The notes under the pieces were generated by a model, which did not search any database, had not been told where the DNA came from, and worked only from the letters and a program-made list of their open reading frames with translations. A program made the position numbers and the translations under genes. From positions 1-12,935 of the forward strand of contig JAEZCA010000072.1 of assembly GCA_023412665.1 (NCBI GenBank): a stretch of 12,935 nt of DNA. Reading direction: 5' to 3'. Positions 6,883-12,934 of the stretch are shown in pieces (within the stretch, counting starts at the first letter, position 1; every line of letters begins with the position of its first letter). This DNA is from Bacillota bacterium. GTDB taxonomy: Bacteria; Bacillota; Clostridia; Acetivibrionales; DTU013.

Positions 6883-7673
6883 GAAAGTATATAGAAACGG
6901 TTAAGATCCTGTTTAAAAGCCAACTGGCATATAGGTTCGATATCATTATGAACATCGTTCTTACAGTATCTAAAATGCTGCTGGCATATGTGCTATGGAG
7001 CGCTGTTTTTGAAACGCAGGATATTGTTGCCGGCTTTACGCTCAATTCCATGATGTCCTATTACATAATAAGCAGCTTTGTCGCACAGCTCGATCAGGCA
7101 ACCGGCACCGGCTGGCATATTGCGGAGGATATCAGGAACGGCAGCTTTTCCAAATATATAATCAAGCCAATGAATATCTTCGGGTACTTCACTGCACATA
7201 CCGCAGGGGTCTCATTATTCCTGCTCATCTTTAATTTGTTGGCGGCAATATTGTGGGTATTGATTTTCGGTGTGGAATTTGCTATGACAAATGATGTCCT
7301 GATGATCCTCCAGGCTGTTGTCCTGATCCTGCTCGGCCTTCTCTTCATGGTGCAGCTCAGCTATTTCATTGGGATACTGGCTTTCAAAGTCCTTGATGTC
7401 ACGATTTTTATGCTGATCAAGGACAATATCTCAGAGTTTGTGAAAGGCTCACTTATACCTCTGACTTTGCTGTCACCGGCCATAATCGGCGTAATGAAGC
7501 TCTTCCCATTCTATTATGTCACCTATCTGCCCACAATGCTTTTGCTGGGCAGGAACGGGAATGAGGCTCTGCAGGGGATCCTTATCCTGGTATTCTGGAT
7601 AGTGCTGTTCAGGTTCATCAATTTATACACCTTCAGAAGACTGCGGCACAGATATGACGGGGTGGGAATATGA
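6879..7673 (+). CDS. ABC-2 permease, DUF990/ABC2_membrane_6 type (first)
   Basis: Membrane half of the exporter with the preceding ATPase. The 264 residues have about six hydrophobic segments (near 21-42, 53-70, 101-130, 139-170, 190-207, 229-249). The opening MRKYIETVKILFKSQLAYRF and the motif IRNGSFSKYIIKPMN (85-99) after the second helix are features of this permease family, where a coupling region reading 'I-x-x-G-x-x-x-x-Y-x-x-K-P' recurs. ATG 6879 overlaps the ATPase stop codon by 4 bp and has AAGGAGG (6865-6871) 7 nt upstream, so tight coupling is expected. A second, divergent permease of the same family follows after 48 bp, so a heterodimeric channel is likely. Length is standard. No substrate clue. 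Confidence 0.9.
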   Translation: MRKYIETVKILFKSQLAYRFDIIMNIVLTVSKMLLAYVLWSAVFETQDIVAGFTLNSMMSYYIISSFVAQLDQATGTGWHIAEDIRNGSFSKYIIKPMNIFGYFTAHTAGVSLFLLIFNLLAAILWVLIFGVEFAMTNDVLMILQAVVLILLGLLFMVQLSYFIGILAFKVLDVTIFMLIKDNISEFVKGSLIPLTLLSPAIIGVMKLFPFYYVTYLPTMLLLGRNGNEALQGILILVFWIVLFRFINLYTFRRLRHRYDGVGI

Positions 7674-7721
7674 TTTTGACTGATATGAAGTAAAATGGAA
7701 TAGATACGATGGAGTGATGAT

Positions 7722-8519
7722 ATGAGTATAAAAAGAAATCTGAAAATAATGTACATGCTTATGAAAATGAAGCTGCAAAGGAACATGGCATACCGCTTGT
7801 CCTTCTTTGGAGTGTGCTTCGCCGATGGTTCCCTTTTCCTAATGCAGATCCTCATGTTCTCGGCGATCTATTCACAGGTCGGCAATATTGGGGGCTGGAG
7901 CAAACATCAAATGCTGTTTTTCATAGGTACCTTTTCATTGCTGAACGCACTTAATATGGCGCTGTATTTCTTCGGTGTCATATCGATACCGCATAAAATC
8001 AAGTCAGGAGAACTGGATCTGTACGTTACAAAGCCTGTAAATACACTGTTCCACCTGTCCTTCGAAAATATTGACATCGGTTCCATTCCACTGGTCTTTG
8101 CGAGTATAGGTATTGTAATATATGCGGCCGCAGGAATGGATACCAGGGTTACTGCATTGACGGTCATCGGCTATATATTTCTTATACTGATCATGCTGGT
8201 GCTGTACTATGACATGGAAGTAATACTGCGCACTTTCCCGTTCTTTGTGGTACAATCAGCCTCCATCGAACGGTTCGAAGAAGGACTGCTGTCGCTGTGC
8301 ATGAGGATACCGGGCATCCTGTTCAAAGGAGCATTCAAAGTACTGTTCTACCTGGTTCTCCCCTATGGCATCATGGCTACGATCCCGACTCAATTCTTCT
8401 CCGGTGCACTGTCCCCTGCAGGCTTTATTTACTCTATAGCAGTCGTTGTGGTATTTACAGCATTTACAATGGCATTTTGGAAGTTCGGGCTGAAAAATTA
8501 CAAGAGCACCGGCAGCTGA
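7722..8519 (+). CDS. ABC-2 permease, DUF990/ABC2_membrane_6 type (second)
   Basis: Second membrane subunit of the exporter. The 265 residues have about six hydrophobic segments (near 28-50, 65-88, 118-137, 146-163, 205-222, 232-252). The family motif is clear at 93-106 (IKSGELDLYVTKPVN), aligned with the equivalent motif of the first permease. The N-terminal part (RNMAYRLSFFG) also matches the shared 'amphipathic helix then AYR' entry. Start ATG 7722 has GGAGTGA (7711-7717) upstream with suitable spacing. It is separated by 48 bp from the first permease with no terminator between them, so the ATPase and both permeases probably form one operon, with the MutS2-like gene at its head. Sequence similarity between the two permeases beyond the motif is low, typical of an asymmetric pair. 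Confidence 0.9.
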   Translation: MSIKRNLKIMYMLMKMKLQRNMAYRLSFFGVCFADGSLFLMQILMFSAIYSQVGNIGGWSKHQMLFFIGTFSLLNALNMALYFFGVISIPHKIKSGELDLYVTKPVNTLFHLSFENIDIGSIPLVFASIGIVIYAAAGMDTRVTALTVIGYIFLILIMLVLYYDMEVILRTFPFFVVQSASIERFEEGLLSLCMRIPGILFKGAFKVLFYLVLPYGIMATIPTQFFSGALSPAGFIYSIAVVVVFTAFTMAFWKFGLKNYKSTGS

Positions 8520-8534
8520 CAGCTAAGCAACTAA

Positions 8535-8574
8535 CAGTTCACTTATTGAACTGACAGAATAACGACGATATATT
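8535..8574 (+). promoter_or_regulatory. Promoter of the GNAT gene with overlapping palindrome
   Basis: TTGAAC (8546-8551) and TATATT (8569-8574) with a 17-bp spacer form a good housekeeping promoter, with start near 8581 and a leader of about 30 nt. The perfect 7-bp inverted repeat CAGTTCA/TGAACTG (8535-8541, 8547-8553, 5-base centre) covers the -35, as a repressor operator would. It lacks a T-tract, so it is a poor terminator for the exporter operon just upstream. Confidence 0.55.
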
Positions 8575-8612
8575 GAAAGAAATAAATTTATTATAGAGAA
8601 GGAATGATTATT

Positions 8613-9182
8613 ATGAAAAACTTGAACATGGATACAAACATTTTATTTCAAAGGCTTGAAACAGAGAGGCTGATACTTCGTCAGTTAACAATGGATGACA
8701 AGGAATTCATATTCAGACAATTCAGTGATCCCGAGGTGTGCAGATATTTTGATGAAGAACCTTTCAGCACTGTTGAAGAAGCACAGGAGCTTATTGAATG
8801 GTACGCAAGGCCGGACAAAGACCCTTGGCGGCGCTGGGGCATCGTTAAAAAGGATGACGGTGTCATGATAGGCACATGCGGTTACCACAAGTGGGACCGG
8901 AGACATTTGCGGGTCGAAATCGGCTATGATATTTACAAGGATCACTGGAGCCATGGGTACATGACGGAAGCCCTTAAAACACTTATAGGATTCTGCTTCG
9001 ATATATTGAAGGTCAACAGGATAGACGCCCTGACACATCCTGAAAACAACAGATCAATAAAGCTTCTGACAAAGTACGGCTTCCAGAAGGAAGGTATCTT
9101 AAGAGAGTATGTCTGTCACGGCGGGAAATTTGATGATCAGCTCAGTCTTTCATTATTGAAAAGAGAATGGGCACATTACTGA
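8613..9182 (+). CDS. GNAT acetyltransferase, RimJ/RimL type
   Basis: Acetyl-CoA-dependent N-acetyltransferase of the Acetyltransf_3 group (RimJ/RimL-like). The group modifies N-terminal or small-molecule amines; the substrate here is unknown. The 189 residues show the classical N-terminal ETERLILRQLTMDD (about 16-29), the acetyl-CoA pyrophosphate loop HWSHGYMTEAL (about 111-121), and HPENNRSIKLLTKYGF (about 142-157), with N and the aromatic GF end that close the fold. Length is normal and no key region is lost. Start: an upstream ATG (8604) directly abuts GAAGGA (8598-8603), so ATG 8613, 9 nt after it, is preferred. It has its own promoter 40 bp upstream and no partner gene, so it is probably monocistronic. 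A convergent terminator hairpin lies downstream at 9318-9359. Confidence 0.9.
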   Translation: MKNLNMDTNILFQRLETERLILRQLTMDDKEFIFRQFSDPEVCRYFDEEPFSTVEEAQELIEWYARPDKDPWRRWGIVKKDDGVMIGTCGYHKWDRRHLRVEIGYDIYKDHWSHGYMTEALKTLIGFCFDILKVNRIDALTHPENNRSIKLLTKYGFQKEGILREYVCHGGKFDDQLSLSLLKREWAHY

Positions 9183-9188
9183 CAAAGG

Positions 9189-9311
9189 ATGGTGCTCTGC
9201 ATCCTTGCCGGCTACCTTAATTACAGTTTCAAATACAGGATAGACAGCAAAATGTATGCTCAGATACTCGCCGAACGAGAAGCACGGGGTGACATTAACC
9301 TGAAAAATTAA
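9189..9311 (+). pseudogene. Remnant resembling the C-terminus of a GPH-type sugar symporter
   Basis: Forty codons from ATG 9189 to TAA 9309-9311. They start hydrophobic (VLCILAGYLNY), then read FKYRIDSKMYAQILAEREAR and end polar. This resembles the final helix and cytosolic tail of MelB/GPH family symporters, which often end with 'Y-x-L-x-x-x-x-Y-x-x-I-x-x-E-x-x-A-R'. No Shine-Dalgarno site and no upstream domain. It begins 6 bp after the GNAT stop in the same frame, so it may be a leftover of a deleted transporter gene, or a coincidence. Similarity is recalled by eye only. Confidence 0.35.
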
Positions 9312-9317
9312 GCAAAT

Positions 9318-9359
9318 GGCGGGACCTTTTGCCTGAAACAGAACAAAAGGCTCCCCGCC
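9318..9359. terminator. Convergent terminator hairpin between GNAT and transglutaminase-like genes
   Basis: GGCGGG-A-CCTTTTG (9318-9331) pairs with CAAAAGG-CTC-CCCGCC (9344-9359) around a 12-base loop: 13 base pairs interrupted by a small internal loop. On the minus strand it is followed by ATTTGCTTAATTTTTC, a modest T-rich tail, and stands 15 bp after the transglutaminase-like stop. The plus-strand tail is weak. It lies between convergent genes and may serve both. Confidence 0.65.
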
Positions 9360-9373
9360 CATCTGTTGCCTCG

Positions 9374-10252
9374 TTATATAACAAACTCTGTAACACAATC
9401 CTGAATATAGCTTTTTATAGTGCCCGATGCCTTCAGGCCGGGTGACTTCTCATACAATCCGCATATCTGCTCATCCCCTGCCATCACAAGTTTTGCGGCC
9501 TTGTCAAGCAACGCACACTCCTCTGCAGAAAGCATGTTAACATCCTTGAGCATCAGACCCCAGCAATCCCATGGAAGCAGCTCCACTTTATTGAGCGAGG
9601 CGACATCTCTGATAAAGTCGCCCAACACAAAACCAAGCCCTTTCATCTCGAATATACCGAAGCAGTCAGGGTTTGCCGCCCCGCTCCTGCACAGCATCCA
9701 AGCTTCACTTCCTGTTACGAATCTGCCCTTTGGCATATCAAGGGTATCAAAGTCTATGCCTAGTGTATCCTTCTGAAGCTTGTCGAGCTGCGGATCCACG
9801 CTCACCCACCTGTTCTCGCTGCTGTTCCAATACTCACACATCCAATGGTCCTCGTAATGACCAGGTGTAAAATATGTACCAAAACCACAGCGTGCACGAG
9901 CAGGTATTCCTTTTGATCTGAGGACTGAACAAAGGAATACGGAGTGATCCCTGCAGTTGCCGATAAACCTTTTTTCATAAGGTCTTACTTGTGTCAGCGG
10001 TGACTTGTCAAGGCTATCTATTAACGATAAGATATTGGATACTTTCCTTGATTGCACATGCCGGTATTGCGACTCAGTAAGCGTAACGCCATACGACTTT
10101 GCCCAGAAGATATGAAGAAACAGTCCGTGAATCACTTCGACGATCCCTGCTACGTCATCAGGTAATCCTTCATACTTCTCCAAAAATGTTCCCGGGTCCG
10201 TGATCATGCTGTGGGATCTGTAGTAATCGAGCATATTGTCCGATTTATTCAT
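9374..10252 (-). CDS. Transglutaminase-like cysteine protease-fold protein, cytosolic
   Basis: Protein of the transglutaminase-like (papain-fold) superfamily, which hydrolyses or transfers at amide bonds. The 292 residues have a clear triad: Cys100 in GNCRDHSVFLCSVLRSKGIPARARCGFG (98-125), His136 in GHYEDHWMCEYW (131-142) and Asp153 in WVSVDPQLD (149-157). Spacing and surrounding residues match active members. A helical N-terminal part (about 15-90) precedes the core and a roughly 120-residue C-terminal extension follows; neither matches a domain I know. No signal peptide or membrane helix, so cytosolic. Start: ATG 10252 has AGGAGGA 8 nt upstream; earlier in-frame ATGs (10258, 10273) lie too near or beyond that site. 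No partner gene: the neighbours are an unrelated GNAT (convergent) and a broken GNAT (tandem, separated by a terminator). Substrate unknown. Confidence 0.87.
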   Translation of the reverse strand: MNKSDNMLDYYRSHSMITDPGTFLEKYEGLPDDVAGIVEVIHGLFLHIFWAKSYGVTLTESQYRHVQSRKVSNILSLIDSLDKSPLTQVRPYEKRFIGNCRDHSVFLCSVLRSKGIPARARCGFGTYFTPGHYEDHWMCEYWNSSENRWVSVDPQLDKLQKDTLGIDFDTLDMPKGRFVTGSEAWMLCRSGAANPDCFGIFEMKGLGFVLGDFIRDVASLNKVELLPWDCWGLMLKDVNMLSAEECALLDKAAKLVMAGDEQICGLYEKSPGLKASGTIKSYIQDCVTEFVI

Positions 10253-10333
10253 ATACATTCTCCTCCTACACATTGCTGCCCACCACCTTTATCAGGCAGT
10301 CTGCGGCTTCATTACATTAATTGTATCTCAAAT

Positions 10334-10376
10334 AAAAAAAAACACCCAACATTTAATGCTCTTTAATGTCAGGTGT
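10334..10376 (-). terminator. Terminator after the truncated GNAT gene
   Basis: Read on the minus strand, ACACCTGACATTAA (from 10376) pairs with TTAAATGTTGGGTGT (to 10342), with G-T pairs and a bulge, around a short loop. Nine T follow (10342-10334). On the plus strand the hairpin is followed by TTTTAATC, so it may work both ways. It ends transcripts from the truncated gene before the transglutaminase-like gene. Confidence 0.7.
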
Positions 10377-10387
10377 TTTAATCACTT

Positions 10388-10648
10388 TCATTTCAGATCT
10401 ATTCCAAAATAAAGGGTATCAATACCCGGGCCTCTATCATCATTAAGTGTTTTCTGCAAGCCATATCCTCTTTTCAACAGCATACCTATATGTGCATTAT
10501 TCTGAGACCAGGTCCGTGTTGAAACCTTGCTGCAGTGAATACCCTCCGGCAGTTCATTTTCCATATGATCATACATACGCGATAGAATGCCCTGTTTTCT
10601 ATGCTTCTTGTCAACACAAAGGTATGTAAAGCCCGATTTCAAGCCCAA
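10388..10648 (-). pseudogene. Truncated GNAT acetyltransferase (C-terminal portion only)
   Basis: The last 86 codons or so of a GNAT-fold acetyltransferase. GFTYLCVDKKHRKQGILSRMYDHM contains the fourth strand and the acetyl-CoA loop (K-H-R-K-Q-G-I, corresponding to R/Q-x-x-G-x-G/A), followed by a strand ending VSTRTWSQNNAHIGMLLKRGYG, the conserved N and alpha-4 region. The N-terminal half of the fold (about 60-90 residues: first strands and substrate helices) is missing. The only possible start is a TTG at 10648 without a proper ribosome site; the frame stays open upstream through the pentanucleotide repeats to a stop at 10705-10703. So it is probably a broken gene. A promoter-like sequence lies just upstream (10706-10735), so a short RNA or protein fragment may still be made. 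Its terminator is intact. Confidence 0.7.
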
Positions 10649-10670
10649 TCCCGTATGGGGTACCTTTCGT

Positions 10671-10699
10671 GTATTGTATTGTATTGGATTGGATTGGAT
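10671..10699. repeat. Pentanucleotide tandem repeat, GTATT x3 then GGATT x3 (last partial)
   Basis: Six contiguous 5-bp units: three GTATT (10671-10685) followed by GGATT, GGATT, GGAT(G) (10686-10700). On the minus strand they read AATCC then AATAC and lie immediately before the truncated GNAT frame and just after a promoter-like sequence. Five-base units shift frame when copies change. Confidence 0.8.
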
Positions 10700-10705
10700 G
10701 ATTCA

Positions 10706-10735
10706 ATTGTACTATAGAAAATAATCCAAATGCAA
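10706..10735 (-). promoter_or_regulatory. Candidate promoter before the repeats and truncated GNAT gene
   Basis: On the minus strand TTGCAT (10735-10730) and TACAAT (10711-10706) are separated by 18 bp. Transcription would begin at the edge of the pentanucleotide repeat and run into the truncated GNAT gene. Only sequence similarity supports it. Confidence 0.35.
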
Positions 10736-10819
10736 TAATATTACTAAGGGCATGACAATTTCATTAACAGCCATTGCATCAGAGCTCCGAACTCCACATA
10801 TGGAGACTTTGAAGGTGTG

Positions 10820-10948
10820 TCACTCCCCACTGCCAAATATCGCCACAGTCTGATTATCCAACACAAACCTTTGTCCGTCCCATTTTAGAAAATTTTGTAT
10901 ATAGCCCAGTGAATCGGCATTGTATCTGCCGGCGATTTTCTGGAATCG
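10820..10948 (-). pseudogene. C-terminal remnant of an unidentified gene cut by the IS
   Basis: Reading inward from the left IS end on the minus strand, one frame has 42 protein-like codons to TGA 10822-10820, beginning RFQKIAGRYNADSLGYIQNF and ending DNQTVAIFGSGE. Composition (hydrophobic/aromatic alternation, GYIQNFLKWDG) looks like a real domain end, but I do not recognise the family. No start codon in frame between here and the IS. The missing upstream part would lie past the right IS end: dropping one CGGG copy joins the codons before 12931 to CGA (10948) in frame. Another minus-strand frame (to 10854) crosses the IS end and is less protein-like. Confidence 0.5.
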
Positions 10949-10950
10949 GG
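10947..10950. repeat. CGGG flanking direct repeat, left copy
   Basis: The four bases before the IS match those after it (12931-12934). The next base out differs (T before, A after). Possible target-site duplication. Confidence 0.45.
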
Positions 10951-10965
10951 TCTTTGACAGTTGAA
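10951..10965 (+). repeat. IS left terminal inverted repeat
   Basis: TCTTTGACAGTTGAA is identical to the complement of the right end. The match extends one base further out (G10950), but that base is better assigned to the CGGG flanking repeat. Imperfect similarity continues inward (AAGAAAAA, TGAAA). Confidence 0.88.
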
Positions 10966-10983
10966 TAAAGAAAAAATTCCTGA

Positions 10984-11009
10984 AAGCCTTGAGATAGGCT
11001 TATTTTTTT
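10984..11009 (+). terminator. Terminator inside the IS left end, shielding the transposase gene
   Basis: AAGCCT (10984-10989) pairs with AGGCTT (10996-11001) around TGAGAT, followed by A and seven T. It would stop plus-strand transcripts entering from outside before they reach the transposase, whose own promoter lies further in (11051-11059). Confidence 0.65.
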
Positions 11010-11029
11010 GTCAAATTTTAAAAATAAAT

Positions 11030-11040
11030 AGTGCGCAATG
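11030..11040 (+). repeat. Nested (subterminal) inverted repeat, left
   Basis: AGTGCGCAATG is the exact complement of 12841-12851. An additional TTTTGTCA (11006-11013) has its complement at 12863-12870. Together they form a second inverted-repeat pair inside the IS ends, bracketing the gene. This repeat also forms part of GTGCG...CGCAC (11031-11048) just before the promoter. Confidence 0.7.
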
Positions 11041-11050
11041 CGTCGCACTG

Positions 11051-11059
11051 TGTTATAAT
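11051..11059 (+). promoter_or_regulatory. Extended -10 promoter of the transposase gene
   Basis: TGTTATAAT is a perfect extended -10 (TG-N-TATAAT). No TTGACA-like -35 lies 17 bp upstream; that place is taken by the hairpin GTGCG/CGCAC (11031-11048), which includes the nested repeat. Transcription would start near 11066, about 26 nt before the preferred ATG. Transposase binding to the repeat could repress it, which is inference. Confidence 0.5.
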
Positions 11060-11091
11060 ATAAGTATTATATGAATGACGAGGTATGTGAA

Positions 11092-12840
11092 ATGAGACTG
11101 CAGACTTCCGAATCAAAAAATGCAACATCCTTTTATATAACAAAATCTGTCTATAATAAGGGTACTCGCAGCACCAAGATTGTTGAAAAGCTTGGAACCT
11201 ATACAGAACTAAAAAGCAAGCTGAATGGCAGAGACCCCTACGAATGGGCGGAAGAGTATGTCAAAGAATTGAACCGAATAGAAAAAGAAGGGCGGGAGCC
11301 CGATATCATTGCGAGATATTCACCGAATAAGCGGATTGAAAAAAATGAACAGCGTTGTTTTAACGGCGGGTACCTCTTCCTGCAGCAAATATATCATGAG
11401 CTAAGATTAGACAAGCTTTGCAAGGACATCTCCCAGAAATACAAATTTGAATTCGATCTGGATTCCATCCTTTCGAGACTGGTATACAGTAGGGTCATTT
11501 TCCCTTCATCAAAACTCGCAACATATGAGCTTTCAAAAAAATTCATCGAACAGCCGAACTTCGACCTGCACCAGATTTACAGAGCCCTTGAATTCCTTGC
11601 GAAAGAAACGGACTTCATACAATCCTCCCTGTATGAAAACAGCCTGAAAATTTCAAAGAGGAACACCCGCCTACTCTACTATGACTGCACCAATTACTTC
11701 TTTGAGATTGAACAGGAAAGTGGAAAGAAGCAATACGGACCTGGAAAGGACCACAAGCCCAACCCCATCATCCAGATGGGCCTGTTCATGGACGGAGACG
11801 GCATCCCACTGGCATTCAGTATCGACAGGGGGAACATGAATGAACAACTCACATTGAAACCGCTGGAAAAGAAGATATTGTCCGACTTCGAGCTTTCCAA
11901 GTTCGTTGTATGCACCGATGCGGGCCTTTCATCCGAAGAGAACCGGAAATTCAACGACAGGGACGGACGAGCTTTCATCACTACACAATCTATCAAAAAA
12001 CTGAACAAACGCCTAAAAGGATGGGCGCTTGCAACAGAGGGCTGGAAACTTCCGGGTAGCAGCAAGACCTATGATATTTCCAAGCTTGACGAGATGATAG
12101 AAAAAGCCAGCGAGGAGGACAAGGCAAAGCTGCGGGCTAAAGTCTTCTTCAAGGAGCGGTGGATTAAAGAGAACGACCTTGAACAGAACCTGATTGTGAC
12201 ATACTGCGTAAAATACAGGGATTATCAGCGTAAGATCCGGAACTCCCAGGTAGAACGTGCCCGGAGAGCAATAGACACTGACCCCGCGAAGTTAAAGAAA
12301 TGCAACCAAAACGACTACAAAAGGTTTGTCCATAAGACAAGCTGTACTGCCGAAGGTGAAGTTGCAGAAAAAGAAATATTCAGTATTGATAATGATCTTG
12401 TCCTTAAAGAGGAAGCCTTTGACGGTTTTTACGGGGTCTGCACAAATCTGGATGCCGACGTTTCTGAAATCATCAGGGTGAACAACAGGAGATGGGAAAT
12501 CGAGGAATGTTTCAGGATCATGAAAAGTGAGTTCAGGGCGAGGCCTGTATATCTTAGCAATGATGACAGGATAGAAGCTCATTTCATCACCTGCTTCATA
12601 TCACTGGTCATATACAGGCTGCTCGAGAAGCGCCTCAAAGGTGAGTTCACCTGCCATGAGATCATAAGTGAATTACGGGAAATGAATTTCAAAGAGATTC
12701 GTGGGGATGGCTATGAACCGATATACACAAGAACGGATTTTACCGATGCCTTACATGAAGCTTTCGGCTTCCATACCGATTACCAGATTGTCACTTTGAA
12801 AAATATGAAAAAAATTTTTAAAGCAACTAAAAAGCAATGA
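11092..12840 (+). CDS. IS1634 family (IS4 superfamily) DDE transposase
   Basis: Transposase that cuts and joins the IS ends. The 582-residue product carries the DDE triad of the IS4 superfamily: D198 in LLYYDCTNYFFE, D276 in FVVCTDAGLSS, and E471 within the Y(2)R..E..K-like motif NNRRWEIEECFRIMKSE (about 464-480). A long insertion between the second D and the E is typical of the family. The N-terminal part (MRLQTSESKNATSFYITKSV, KIVEKLGTY) also matches IS1634 proteins. Start: ATG 11092 has GAGG (11080-11083) 8 nt upstream; a longer frame from 11071 would begin almost at the predicted transcript start. No frameshift or stop interrupts the gene, and length is standard (about 550-600). It lies within 15-bp inverted repeats and a subterminal pair. 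Confidence 0.94.
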   Translation: MRLQTSESKNATSFYITKSVYNKGTRSTKIVEKLGTYTELKSKLNGRDPYEWAEEYVKELNRIEKEGREPDIIARYSPNKRIEKNEQRCFNGGYLFLQQIYHELRLDKLCKDISQKYKFEFDLDSILSRLVYSRVIFPSSKLATYELSKKFIEQPNFDLHQIYRALEFLAKETDFIQSSLYENSLKISKRNTRLLYYDCTNYFFEIEQESGKKQYGPGKDHKPNPIIQMGLFMDGDGIPLAFSIDRGNMNEQLTLKPLEKKILSDFELSKFVVCTDAGLSSEENRKFNDRDGRAFITTQSIKKLNKRLKGWALATEGWKLPGSSKTYDISKLDEMIEKASEEDKAKLRAKVFFKERWIKENDLEQNLIVTYCVKYRDYQRKIRNSQVERARRAIDTDPAKLKKCNQNDYKRFVHKTSCTAEGEVAEKEIFSIDNDLVLKEEAFDGFYGVCTNLDADVSEIIRVNNRRWEIEECFRIMKSEFRARPVYLSNDDRIEAHFITCFISLVIYRLLEKRLKGEFTCHEIISELREMNFKEIRGDGYEPIYTRTDFTDALHEAFGFHTDYQIVTLKNMKKIFKATKKQ

Positions 12841-12851
12841 CATTGCGCACT
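12841..12851 (-). repeat. Nested (subterminal) inverted repeat, right
   Basis: CATTGCGCACT starts right after the transposase stop codon and is the exact complement of 11030-11040. Confidence 0.7.
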
Positions 12852-12866
12852 TTTTGGGTAAATGAC

Positions 12867-12909
12867 AAAAGCTTGAATCCCAGTATTATCAATGGGTTTC
12901 AAGCTTTTT
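12867..12909 (+). terminator. Strong terminator at the IS right end
   Basis: AAAAGCTTGAA (12867-12877) pairs with TTCAAGCTTTT (12898-12908). After a T-T mismatch, CCCA (12879-12882) pairs with TGGG (12893-12896) around a 10-base loop, and the stem runs into TTTTT. It ends transposase transcription 7 bp before the terminal repeat. Confidence 0.82.
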
Positions 12910-12915
12910 CTCCTC

Positions 12916-12930
12916 TTCAACTGTCAAAGA
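12916..12930 (-). repeat. IS right terminal inverted repeat
   Basis: TTCAACTGTCAAAGA is the exact complement of the left end. Only five bases follow before the window ends, so the flank can be compared just over CGGG. Confidence 0.88.
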
Positions 12931-12934
12931 CGGG
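12931..12934. repeat. CGGG flanking direct repeat, right copy
   Basis: Matches 10947-10950. Two-base and longer chance matches are common, so this is suggestive only. Confidence 0.45.

Larger units (their letters stand above)
10951..12930 (+). mobile_element. Complete IS1634-type insertion sequence
   Basis: A 1,980-bp element bounded by perfect 15-bp inverted repeats (TCTTTGACAGTTGAA at 10951-10965 and its complement at 12916-12930), with similarity continuing inward about 20 more bases. It contains one intact transposase gene of the IS4-superfamily IS1634 family, its own extended -10 promoter, and terminators at both ends. A CGGG copy flanks each side (10947-10950, 12931-12934). IS1634-type elements usually duplicate 5-6 bp, so the 4-bp match is shorter than expected; the window ends one base later. 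Intact ends and gene imply a recent or still mobile copy. Confidence 0.88.

Noticed and set aside
10791..10804. Small hairpin CTCCA/TGGAG after the gene remnant, as a terminator
   Set aside because: Five base pairs and no T-tract on either strand.
10854..11048. 64-codon minus-strand frame crossing the left IS end
   Set aside because: It would start inside the IS and is less protein-like than the neighbouring frame ending at 10820.
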